Source: Nymphaea colorata
Lineage: Eukaryota > Streptophyta > Magnoliopsida > Nymphaeales > Nymphaeaceae
Reading direction: 5' to 3'
Length of the DNA: 64,000 nt
Assembly (NCBI RefSeq): GCF_008831285.2
Contig: NW_022204507.1
Span: 7,254,629-7,318,628 of the forward strand
The position numbers were made by a program, and so were the translations under genes. A model generated the notes under the pieces. The model was not told the DNA's origin. It worked only from the letters and a program-made list of their open reading frames with translations, and did not search any database. Shown in pieces: positions 25,270 through 35,999 of the stretch; the first letter of the stretch is position 1, and each line of letters begins with the position of its first letter.

Positions 25270-25790
25270 TAATTTTTTCTTCCTTCTTTTCTTCGTTCTT
25301 TCTCATTTTTTTCTCTTAGAATCTTTATATCTTTCATATTATTCCCTTAAAATCTATCTTCACAAATTTTCCTTTCTCTATTTTTTTCCTCTCCCTTAAA
25401 AATCTTTATATTTCTCTCCCTTTATTTATTTTCTTTCTCTTCAAAATCTTTATCTCTCTCCCTCTCGCACTCATTTTTCTCTTAAATTCCCTTGTTCTTC
25501 TACTAGTTTTTTTTCTCTTAAAAATATTTTTCTCTTCCTCTCTCTCTCTCTCTCTCATGTTTATCTTAAAAACTCTTGCTCTTCTACTAGTTTTTCCACT
25601 AAAATCTCCTTCTCTTCTACTAGTTTCTTGCTTTATTTCATTCCACTCACTTACAAATTTTTGTTTCTCTCTCTCTCTTATTTTTCTCTTAAAATCTCTT
25701 GCTCTTTTACTAGTTTTTCTCCATCTATATTTTCTCTCTCTTAAAAATCTTTATCTCAGTCTCTCTAAGTGTCTTGATAAAAGTTTATGA
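25270..25790 (+). repeat. Pyrimidine-rich degenerate tandem repeat
   Basis: About 520 bases made almost wholly of C and T on the plus strand, broken by AAAATC or AAAAATC words. The phrase TTTCTCTTAAAATCTTTATC and close variants recurs irregularly, together with CTCTTCTACTAG. A (CT)n run lies near 25540. It is a decayed low-complexity array. A 77-codon frame inside it (25557-25790) is a product of the repeat. Confidence 0.8.
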
Positions 25791-25926
25791 AATTCTTTCT
25801 TTTAAAAAGATTTTCTTTCCTTCGCCTCATAAAGTTCTAACTTTTTTACCAAATACCACACCACATATAGGTTGAAGATAATGTTGGGGTGAATATGAAA
25901 TGCGTGGAAAATGAACACAACCTGCC

Positions 25927-26160
25927 TTAAACAAATTTTGGGATGCAAACAACCTTATTTGCACAGAAGGCAATGTCAAGCTGCGCGAGGGACACATATT
26001 GCAATGCTCCCACAATACTTGAAGATAAAGTAGCATCCTTGAACTTCAAACTGTGACCAGAAAATAATTTTATGAATGTGGCCATCGGTGTGTTCATGGG
26101 TTTGGCTTCATGCATTTTTGTATGCTTGAAAAGATTAAAGATATTATTTTCTTTGAGACA
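25927..26160 (-). mobile_element. Copia RT/RNase H junction scrap
   Basis: The minus strand reads MHEAKPMNTPMATFIKL, then DATLSSSIVGALQYVSLAQ and LDIAFCANKV. This fits the Copia pattern CKPVxTPMAT...YRSIVGALQYLTxTRPDIxFAVN between RT and RNase H. It is an isolated fragment of about 65 codons with no LTR. Confidence 0.8.
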
Positions 26161-26849
26161 ACACCAAGCTTCCTTTTAACAATGGTGGATTCACTTCCTA
26201 GGAAATAGAATGAAGATTTTCCAAGTTTCACTTTTACTTGTATGGGGAGGGGTCTTCTATTTAACTAATTGGGTCATTTGGTCCTTTTTATCATTTTAAG
26301 TCCATAACACATGGTCCTCTGTTAGAGGGCCATCACATATAGGGTCATTTGGTCCTTCTATTCAATAACACATGATGCTCACAGCATAAAATTCTCATCC
26401 TCCTCATTCAAGGGCTCTTCTTTTGATAAAATTGAATTCAGTCCAAAACATACAGGAATTATGTATTTTTGTTCATTCTTCTTGTTCTGCATTTTTTTGA
26501 TAGGTTTGAGAAATTGTGCTGAGGATTTATCTGAACTCTGGCTATTGAGGTGACCTTACATAGAATAAGGCACAAACCGCAATAATGGACAAAGTTCCAA
26601 GCATCTTACAGGTAACTTGCAATGGAAATGTGCAAGTTGTTTTACAAGATTGATCACCCAAATGCCTTAGGAATAGAACACACAAGCATATTAAGCATAT
26701 CTTTATTAAATCCTATATGCAACTGTAATTGAGCAACGCAAGTGAGAGCTCTCAATGAAAGCAATCAAACTACATTTCCACCGCCAACTATTTTGCCAAT
26801 GGCTGGTGCCCTGGAATTAAATCCCATTGTATCTATGAATATATTTGAA
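26161..26849. other. Intergenic stretch downstream of the receptor kinase relic
   Basis: AT-rich, no gene recognised. It is not similar to the flanks shared by the 12.8 and 22.8 kb repeats. Confidence 0.45.
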
Positions 26850-27430
26850 TTATCCTTCTATCATTCTTATCTTCTGTCGTATCCTTCTCAGCCCTACAAC
26901 CACTTCCTTCATGTCCATTCTCTCATTTGGAGACACCCTTGAACATGACAAGCCTATCTCCACGATCATCACCAGCAGTTCATTCATAGCAGCTGATCTT
27001 TCAGTTGGAGTAGTGTCACTTTCATTCAAAAGATGGCTGTCAATGACATCTGAAATTGCAACAGGAAATGCTTCAGCCACCCATTGCCTCAAGCTAAAAT
27101 CCCCATCAAACTGTTCTTCAGTAGGCTTTCTTCCTGTAAACACCTCAAGAATTCCTAAGCTGTAGACATCAGCTTTGGTTGACACCTTTCCAGCCATCCC
27201 AAATTCTAATTCAACCATCCAACAATATTAGACATGATTAGCAAGCATACTATAATTGGTTAATGCTCATCTATGACACAATTGCACTAATTGGTTTTGG
27301 GCAAGAGGCCTGGAAATTAATGGACTTAAGCAATTGAACCTCCAATCATGCTTTTCTCTTGTTGTATTCTCATATATACATCTAAAAATGAATACAATAT
27401 TATGATTTAGAACTAGACGTAGTTATCATC

Positions 27431-27730
27431 CAGGTACCCAACGGGTACCCCGCCAGACCGGGCCCAGGTTTGAGCCCGCCCGATAATGTATTGGGCCAAC
27501 CCGGGTTAGCCCGACGGGGGTCTGATCCATCCCGATAACTTTTAAATATTAATTTTATTTTATTAATAATATATATTGTTATTTAAAATATATTTTTTAT
27601 TCAAAAAATTTATTTTATATTTAAAAATAATTTTTATGTAAACCGCACCAGGTCCTAGGCTTGGATTTCGGACATCAGGCCGGCCTGAACCCAGTTCTTA
27701 TCAAGCTGGGCAGGCCATTGCCCAAGTCTA
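27431..27730. repeat. GC-rich CCCGGCC-type interspersed repeat
   Basis: An island of GC-rich sequence in an AT-rich intron: CAACGGGTACCCCGCCAGAC, CGGGCCCAGG, GCCCGCCCGA and CCAACCCGGGTTAGCCCGAC. An AT-rich centre follows, then CCGCACCAGGTCC and CAGGCCGGCCTGAACCCAG. The words resemble those at 35495-35635 and 24180-24650. The family is not identified. Confidence 0.5.
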
Positions 27731-28593
27731 TTTTGAACTGATGTCCTGTATATATGATATTCAAGTGCTCTTAAAAGAATTCAAACACATATCCAGATTT
27801 TTTCTATGGGGCATGTGAGATTTGTTGACATTCATTAATTGGTTGGTGCAATGATTTCACAATATAAAGGCCTAATTAAACTCATCTTACTTCTAATTCT
27901 CCTGTGACCTATCTCAAGGTTCTCTTAAATGGCTCCTAAATCGAGTAAATTATTCAATAGTGCCGATTGTTAGCCAGTCTTAAACCATTAGGCAGAAAGG
28001 TATTTACGATTACGATTCTTTTATACAATAAAGAAAAAAAAATTATAACTTCTGTTGAAAGAAGAAGATCAATTGAAGATTCCTGTCTGTTGAGGACATG
28101 GAAATAACACATGTGTACATGAGCATAAAACAATGCAAAGAGTAGCATGCAACACCACAAGCCAAACGAACAAAGAATGCATTGTCCATGTAAAAGATTT
28201 ATCAATGACCTTTACATTATTGGGCTAGGAACCACTTGTGTGTGTCTTTATGCGTGAACTACCAAATCATGATGATTAGAAGGATCATGGGTTTGCACAT
28301 CAATTAATATATTTATTGATATTATATTGCAAACCACAAAAGAGTAAATTAGCTAAACCATGTAAGTCAAGACCAAATTATATATATATTGTTGAAATCA
28401 GTGGGCTACCTATGTCACGGATGACTCCTTTTCTTTTTTTGTGACCCTAAAAATGGTCTCAATGCTAAAAAGGGTTGCCAAAACATTGACTATCATCAAT
28501 GCATTCTTTGCAATGTTTTAAACAATACAAAATTAAAAAAACAAAAGCTTAGCCAGCCGATTTCAATATAAATAAATAAATGAATGAATGAAT

Positions 28594-28641
28594 ATATATA
28601 TATATATATATATACATAGAGAGAGAGAGAGAGAGAGAGAC
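28594..28641. repeat. (TA)n followed by (GA)n microsatellite
   Basis: TA run, then AGAGAGAGAG run, in the receptor kinase intron. Confidence 0.95.
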
Positions 28642-31600
28642 GACTAGGACTGGCAAACCCACCCACTCTCTCTTTGTCTTTTCTATCTCACCTTATGACC
28701 TCTCCAGCCCCTCCCATGGGATCCCACTTTCTCTGTGAGAGCATTATTGAAGAGAAAGAGAATGTGTTCACATGCACACACACATATAAGAACTCAAAGT
28801 GAGGTCACGTTGACTCAAGAAACGGTTCAGGCAATTATACTCACACTTCGTGAAACACAAAATTTATAAAAAGACAAAAAAACTAAGATATACATACCTG
28901 GTACAATGTATCCTATGGTTCCCAGAGTGGCTGTAAGAGTAGAATAATTCTCATCTGACGTATGCTGTCATGTTCTCATCTAGAAGCACATTACTTGGCT
29001 TCAGATCACAATGAACTATAGTCTCCGAGTAACCATGGTGAAGATATTCTAGAGCACAGGCCACATCTATCATGATATCCAATCTCTGAACGAGATTCAA
29101 GTGATGGCCATCTGAATGTAGATAGACTTCTAGGCCCCCAAGGGGCATGAATTGGAGAACTAAAACCTTGAAATCTCTACTAGAGCAAGATGTAATGACT
29201 TTAATGAAATTTTGGTGCCTGATTTGGCGCATGACAGTGCACTCGATGTCAAAACTTTTAGATGCTCCCTCAAATAACAAATTAAGGTCCTTAACAGCCA
29301 CTGTCGTTCCATCTGCTAGAATTCCTTTGTACACTCAACCAAAGCTTCCATTCCCAAGAAAATTTGCATTACTGAAGTTACTCGTTGCATGCACTAACTC
29401 TATATGAGAAATCACGGGAAGTGTAATTCCTCGTAATCTTTCAATGTCATCGGGATGTTTCAACAATTTCTTCTTTCTATAGCATGTGATATCGATTAGT
29501 GTGCAAACAATGACCAAAAGTGCTGAGCCTCCAATTGCGCAAGCGACAATGACTTTAGCTGTATTGCTCTTACTTTGTCTCTCTGTTTTGTGTAAGCACA
29601 ATGGGACTTGGAATTTGGGAGCTCCACATAGTGCATAGTTCCCTAGGAATGACTTGGCAGAAAGGTTTGCAAACTTTCCACCACTTGGAATCTCTCTTTC
29701 CAACAGATTGAAGGACAAGACCAAGACCTGGATGTATTGAAGTTTCTCCAATGATTTTGGTATCTCGCCGGAAAGCTTGTTATGGGAAAGGTCAATAGTG
29801 CCAAGGTTTAGCATGTGATCAAGTTGTTCAGGAATGCGACCATCAAATGTGTTCTGAGAGAGATTAAAATACTCTAGCATTTGGTGCTTTGATAGTGATG
29901 CAGGCAATTCTCCACTCAGCTTGTTTGCAGAGATATCCATGTGATCCATGATGATAAAATTCCCGATACCCAATGGCAGGTGACCAGTGAAGGAGTTGTC
30001 CTGCAAGTATAGCTCCCACAAGTCCTTCAACTCACAAAGACCAGGCGATAGTGTTGATGACAAATTGTTTGAACTTAGATACAGCCTCTGGAAACTAGTG
30101 AGATTGTTTATAGAGCTTGAAATTGACCCAATTAGCATGTTGTGTCCAATATCAAGACCATACAAGCGGACCAACTGGTAGAATGATAGTGGGATTGGGC
30201 CTTCTAATGCATTGTTGTCAAGAAGCAACACCTGTAAGTTGTGCATCTGTCCTATATTTGGTAGAATGAGCCCTTTTATTTTGTTGGAACTCAACTTTAA
30301 GGCAATTAACTTGGTCAAGTTGGCTAGGGATAATGGGATAGTACCTTCACTCTGATTAGAGGAAAGGGCAAGTTTCGACAAGGTGGTTGTCAGGTTTCCA
30401 ACAGAGGCAGGAAGAGTGCCGTTCAAAAGGTTTTGTGATAGATAAAGTTCCTCTAGCATCCGACACCTAGTGAAGGATATGAGAATGGAGAGCTCTCAGT
30501 TGCTAGGGACATTGGTCAACATATTTTCCCCAAGTGAAAGGTACCTGAGTTGTGACAGACTACCTATTCTAATGGTATCAGACCACTAAATTTATTGCTT
30601 TCTGCACTCAGAACTTGAAGTCTTGTAGCATTAGAAAGAGAAGCCGGGAGAGGGCCATCAAAATTGTTTATATGCATATAGAGTCATCGGAGATTGGGCA
30701 GGAAGCGGCCAGCATCTTTTGGGAGATGCCCTGTTAGTTGATTGGTCATGAAACTCAAACCCCAAAGAGCGGATAGGTTAAACAAGCTCTCAGGCAGTGT
30801 ACTAGTGAGATTGTTCCTTTGCATGCTAAAGGCCATTAAGTGGGTTTGGCTTCCAAACTCACAAGGAATGTTCCCATGTATCTGATTTTCACTGATCAAA
30901 AACCACTTCAGTTTTGAGAGATTACCCAAAGCAACTGGAATGGTGCCAGTGAGCCTATTACCACCAATGTTTAAGTACTTGAGTTCTCACAAACTTCCTA
31001 GAAACTTTGGGATGCTTCCATAGAATTGGTTGCCCCCTGCTCACAGTGTTTAGAGACCTTGACAATGGCTCAGTGTTTGTGGAATTAACCCTTTAAAATG
31101 GTTTCCCCATATGGAAAGTATTTTCAACAAAGGGAGGCAGCTAAAATCAATGAGAAGGTGACCATGGAAACTGTTGTTTGAGAGATGAAGAACTTGTAAG
31201 AAGGAGAGATTGCTGATGTATGGGGAGAGGGTACCTTCAAGTGCCTTGTCGGTGAGGTTCAGAGCAACAGCCCTTTGTGAACTATGGCTGCATGAAAATC
31301 TATTCCATTGGCAGAAGGAAATGTTTGAGTTCCAGTTTGAGAGTACATTGTAAGGGTCTCTGGTGACCTGGGATTTGAAGGATAGCATTGAAAATTCATC
31401 GGTCACATTGCTTAGAGAAACAAAAGCTGGTGATACCTCTTCCTCGCCAAGCACTATAGTCAAGGTAAGGAAGCAACACAGAAGAAAGCTTATTTGAAAA
31501 GGTGACAAACTGGCTGCAGCCATACCAGCCGAAGTTGTTGGTGGTAATTCTGTGCCTGGATAACCACGATAAGGAATCAAAGCCCCTTTTATAGATTCTC

Positions 31601-32248
31601 TTTGAGAAACGGTGTCTTTTTTAAAAAAAAATTGTTAATCTTGCACAACCATGACATGGCTGATCACATTAATGGTGTTCTCATGGCCACGTAGCCCTTA
31701 CTTCATTAGTATATTTCCACTATCATGTTTTCTTTATGCCAGTTTTCAACACTTTCTTCCGTTTTTCTAATTCCTCCCTTAAATCATCCAATGGAAAAGA
31801 CGTCATGATTCAAAGTTTGGATCAGACTTATGGTTTGAGTTAGATCCGAAGATGATAAAAATCAATTAATGAATCTTGTGAGCTCCCCATCAAAAACCTG
31901 CCAAGAATTGACTCAACTATCAGGGCAACTTGAATAATGTAGAACTGTTCAAGATAGGACAGGGAATGCTTGACGTGTATTAACTCTATATTTGGTGGCA
32001 GTTAGTAGGCGGCCCAAGAAATTTTAATCACTCAACTACTAGCAAAAATACCATTATTAGGGGGGCGTCAATTTATCAATTAATGTTCTAGCCCATCAAT
32101 ATTTAGATGGTCTAGGCCAATGACAGGGAAATGTTTAAAGTAGCATATTTTGGCACCACAAGCGCTGGATCAATCTCTCATTTTCCTTCTGGTTGTCACA
32201 CTTGATTAAGAACTTTTCCATTAAGATGGTAAGAACTTCTTTGTATCT

Positions 32249-32289
32249 ATATATATGTGTGTGTGTATGTGTGTGTGTGTGTGTGTGTA
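32249..32289. repeat. (TA)n/(TG)n microsatellite
   Basis: Short TA run followed by TGTGTGTGTATGTGTGTGTG. Confidence 0.95.
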
Positions 32290-32689
32290 GTATGTAGTTG
32301 TCCATAACCAAAAAGCGTACAAACGTTTTGCATTTAGTTGTTGTAAATTTGTTTCAAACTCCACAGATATTTTATTGATAATGAGCACTGCATGCCCTAC
32401 ATTAATTCAAAATAAGTCTATTTTCTAGTGTTCTAATTATTTAAATAACATGCCAATTACAAGTCGAGTAAATAGCACTGACCGATGCATTTTGTACAGT
32501 TGATACAATTAGTCCGTCGGATCAGCTGATTCCTGGACTAGCATTAATATAACAGGTTTGAAGATCTTTTGCTGCATTAGTTATTGTCTGGATCGACCTC
32601 CTTATCAAGCTTGCCATCAATCTGGATTATTTCATAAATGAACACTGCTGACTTCCTTAAGCTTCACATTTCTATGGTGAAGCATGTTC

Positions 32690-32767
32690 TTGTATTTGGA
32701 CTGCACTCACTAAACTTGTATTTGGAATGCACTCACTAAACTTGTATTTGGACTGCACTCACTCAGA
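32690..32767. repeat. 26-bp tandem repeat, three copies
   Basis: Unit TTGTATTTGGACTGCACTCA then CTAAAC, starting at 32690, 32716 and 32742. The middle copy has one base change, and the last differs at its end. Confidence 0.95.
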
Positions 32768-33492
32768 TGTCAATTTTTGACATTGCTCTTCTTCTTTTGA
32801 AAGTCCATTTAAATGAACGTAACATTCCCAACATTTTTTATAACTCAATTTCGTGTGGTTTTAGAAAGGGAAAATTTGGATTGCCTGCAACCATGTTTCC
32901 TCATTCCAGAGATAAGAGTAAATACCAAAGTAGTTGTTGCATGAGTTTTTACAAAATCTACATGGACCCGGTCCCTTCCTTTCCATTGTTAGTTAATTAT
33001 TTCCACTCAGGTACATTGGTCAAAAGAATTATCTATGTAGAGTTCTTGTTGAACTGAGCAGCTCATGATTTTAATTGATTTAGTTTGTGCCAAGCTTGTT
33101 TAATTAGTTTGAGTTTAATGAGTTATTGAACTAACCTCCTTCAAATAGCACTTGGCCCAAGTGAAATCAAGCATTCATATTATCTGGCAGTGTTTAATTT
33201 GGCACTGTTATTTAATGCTTACTTATCATTTTAATTAGTTTTTCTTCTTCAGTTTTTGTCTTTATGTTAAATACATATTTCACCAATTTCATGTTGAAGC
33301 TTACAATTCACCTCGAGATAGGCTCAAGTCTTGCCTCTTGCCTTAAATGCCTTTATCAGCCAATTAAAGTTTTTGGTTTTTTTTATCTTTTTTTAATACT
33401 GAAAAGACGGGAGAAAAGTGTCCAAATATGTCATGATCAAAAGATAGGTTCAGGACTAAGGTTCAAATTTAAATATATTGACACGTAATTAA

Positions 33493-33795
33493 GGGATTCT
33501 TGAAAACTTCCGAAGAACTGACTCGTGCTGAGTACGTTGCAATTGGTGCGGACGGGTCATGGACGTTTATGACTCAGCTACTCTGACATTTTCATTGTCA
33601 ACACTTGAAGCTTGATTGAATTGGACATGCTTGACATATATTGACTCGCATGCATATTGCTGACCGTCCCCCAACTACTCACATTTGAAGACCAGGAAAG
33701 AAATTGAAGAATTAAGAGATTATTTAAGTAGTTTATTTTGGCTACACAAGCTTTGAACAATCTTTCATGTTCCTTGTATAGTAGTTTGTTCACAT
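33493..33795. other. Diverged copy of the receptor kinase upstream flank
   Basis: Three blocks match 31880-32220 in the same order and orientation: GAAAACTTCCGAAGAACTGA (against AAAACCTGCCAAGAATTGAC), ATGCTTGACATATATTGACT (against ATGCTTGACGTGTATTAACT) and AAGTAGTTTATTTTGGCTAC (against AAGTAGCATATTTTGGCACC). The copy lacks an adjoining receptor kinase, so it may mark a lost tandem duplicate. Confidence 0.5.
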
Positions 33796-35494
33796 TTAAC
33801 TACTTGTAACCAACATTTGATGTCATGTTGACAGAATGCAGTGAATTCTAGCACCATTCCTTCAATTTGGTTGGAAAATCATTTATATGGCTGTTTTACT
33901 CAAGTTATAACACCCACCAAATGCTCCTGCAGGCTCCAATCATAGTTGGGTGAGCAGGAAAAGTATTTCATCTCGCCGCCCAATGAGAAGTTTGAAACCC
34001 TCACGCTTCCCCACAACCACTCTGCTTTCTGCTATCAGCTTGTGAACCTAACCTTACGAAATTAATTCTTTATTCATGGAAAAAATGAATCCATGATCAA
34101 GCAATATCTCATCCAAAAGGTTTATTGTTCTGGCCTTAGCATGAAGATACACATAGTTAAATGTATGAGAATTTTACAAAAATAAGTTCATGCTTTGCTG
34201 GATGACAAAAACATGCCGCTGTTGTCGATTACATAAAATAACAAAAGCAGTTAAATGAAAGTGTATTTTTGTGATTTCATCAAACCCTAAAACTTGTTTT
34301 TGTAAAATCTTCATTTCTTTGCTTTTAAGGCACAATGTCTAAGTTGAACATGTTGTGGATCAATACATGATAGAGTGCAAGATCCAAGTTCAAGCTAAAA
34401 CCTAATCATTTGGTAAATGGAACACTTTGAAAGTGTCCTATGCATATGCCCCAAAGATTAGGGGAGATTCATAGACATCTAGTTCTATGAATCTGCCCAA
34501 ATTTTGAGGCAGGTTAATGGAACACTCACATAATGTTCTAAAACCCCGAAACAATCCCTGAACAAACATCCAAGTCAAGGTTTAGAGACAAATTCTTGTT
34601 GTTAATTAGGTGGTCTCAATGTGTATATAGGAAAAGTCAATGTTGCCAGATGTTAGATAGTTGTGTGGTTAAAATTTAGAAATTTGTTGCTATAAGTAAA
34701 TTGTCGTCCACCATAAATTTGACATTGCTGCTTAGTGCTTATCATTTAAATTAGTTGTTCTTTTTCAGTTTTTTGCGAGAGGATCCAACGTGTAGGCATT
34801 GTAGTCCTAGTGCCTCATGAAATATAGAGCAATACCCGTTGTTGATAGTTTAGTGCCATCTCATACCTACTGACCACACACTCTATGTCGAATGTAATGT
34901 TTTTCATGTCTTTCCTCATATGTTCAATTTACAAATCAGTATGTGATTATTTTTTGTTCAGTATTATTTGTTGCTTGGCAAATGTTGATACTCCCTATGT
35001 ATGACACTTGTTAGATGATTTCCTATTCCTATGAGACATTTATTTAGTGAATGTGGTCATGCTTCAACAATTGAGAATAACATTATATTTTGGATTGAAA
35101 ATTACATAAATAGAAAGATTGATCCTTATGAACTCAATTACCATGCGATGGCATAATTGTTTCTTTGTAACTTGGGAACCTAACAAACTTATTGCTTGTT
35201 GTATTGATGAACACTTATGATTTAAAAAGACTGTTGCCTATTTATGAGATATAGGTTTAGGGAAGGGAGCGATAAGTTGTTGTTGTACAAAAGAATGGTC
35301 CAATGTTGTGTATGTGCGACGACCTGAAATTGTTTGTGAAATAACCCTACTGGACTTTGAGACCTGATAGGGCTGGAACCGATGGACTCAAATGTGAGTG
35401 ATGTCTCAGATATTAAGCCCGATAAGGTCAAGGCTGATGTGGCCTTTCCACGTAGATGCCTTATCATCCCACCATCAGATCTAATCATGAAATT
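33796..35494. other. Intergenic stretch, nothing recognised
   Basis: AT-rich, with short open frames only. Confidence 0.5.
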
Positions 35495-35635
35495 GGTTGC
35501 CTGCACTCGGCCCGGGTCAAAAAAATTTCTTATCGCGCTCAACTTGAGTGAGCCCAGCCCGGCCCGAGATCTTAACGGGCCGGGCCCGGTTATCACTTCT
35601 ATAGCCTGGCCCGGCCCGACAGCCCATTAGGTCAA
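35495..35635. repeat. GC-rich CCCGGCCCGA-type repeat
   Basis: Contains CTCGGCCCGGGTC, CCCAGCCCGGCCCGAGAT, GGGCCGGGCCCGG and CTGGCCCGGCCCGAC. Same style as 27431-27730. The words are partly self-complementary, so the block can fold on itself. Confidence 0.55.
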
Positions 35636-35745
35636 TCAACATTCAACTCATTCCTCCCGCGCCCTCCCTCCCTCCCCTAATTTGCATTTTCTTTTCCATC
35701 GAAGGAGGCAGAGCCACTGCGCCACAGAGACAGGGAGAGTCACCA

Positions 35746-35855
35746 TCTCCGCTCCACCGCTGGGCCACCGTCGCCACCATCACCGTCTCCACTCCACCAC
35801 TGGGCCACCGTCGCCCTTTCGCCGCTCCGCCACTGGTCCACCATTGGCCTTTTGC
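35746..35855. repeat. 40-bp imperfect tandem repeat, GC-rich
   Basis: TCTCCGCTCCACCGCTGGGC at 35746 and TCTCCACTCCACCACTGGGC at 35786, with a weaker third unit from about 35816. A CTTTTGCTTTGTGAAGGTAC phrase also repeats at 35849 and 35912. The open frames on both strands here reflect the repeat. Confidence 0.75.
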
Positions 35856-35999
35856 TTTGTGAAGGTACATGTCTTTTATCCTCTGTTATGTGAAAAAGGT
35901 AAAACATCACGCTTTTGCTTTGTGAAGGTACACGTCTTTGATCACCATAATGTTTATTACCCGAATATGTTTGCTTTCTCTTGTTGAGAACTTTTTCCA

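Larger units (their letters stand above)
27206..28897 (-). other. Intron of the receptor kinase pseudogene
   Basis: Bounded by donor CCAG|GTATGT and acceptor GAATTAG|AATTTGGG. Joining the exons restores PEFGMAGKVSTK in phase, at the position where this family usually carries its single intron. At about 1.7 kb it contains the GC-rich repeat at 27431-27730 and the microsatellites at 28594-28641. Confidence 0.8.
26850..31523 (-). pseudogene. LRR receptor-like kinase pseudogene (EFR/XA21 type)
   Basis: A two-exon relic of a subfamily XII LRR receptor kinase, the plasma-membrane family holding the pattern receptors EFR and FLS2 and rice XA21. Exon 1 (31523-28898) starts MAAASLSPF with a signal peptide ending near LTIVLG. 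It continues with the LRRNT pair (SNWNSNISFCQW..FSCS), LRR units of the LxxLxxLxLSxNxLxGxIP type and one membrane span (about 29562-29485) followed by CYRKKK. The kinase has VAVK at 29292, a non-RD catalytic loop HCDLKPSN near 29013 and donor CCAG|GTATGT. Exon 2 (27205-26850) starts EFGMAGKVSTKADVYSLG and ends in TAA/TGA-type stop at 26852-26850. Breaks: stops at 31052-31050, 31043-31041, 30989-30987, 30686-30684 and 29337-29335 (the last inside the glycine loop, GNGSFG*VYKG); a frameshift and further stop near 30550-30580; and loss of the DFG segment near 28955, where AYV runs straight into SDENYSTLT out of frame. It cannot make a full receptor. Confidence 0.92.
31524..33490. other. Upstream region of the receptor kinase relic
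   Basis: No gene recognised. 31880-32220 is similar in three collinear blocks to 33500-33790. A TG microsatellite and a 26-bp tandem repeat lie within. Confidence 0.5.

Noticed and set aside
29335-29337. TGA in the kinase glycine loop as recoding (readthrough or selenocysteine)
   Set aside because: Plants do not use selenocysteine recoding, and the gene has many other stops plus a deletion, so decay is sufficient.
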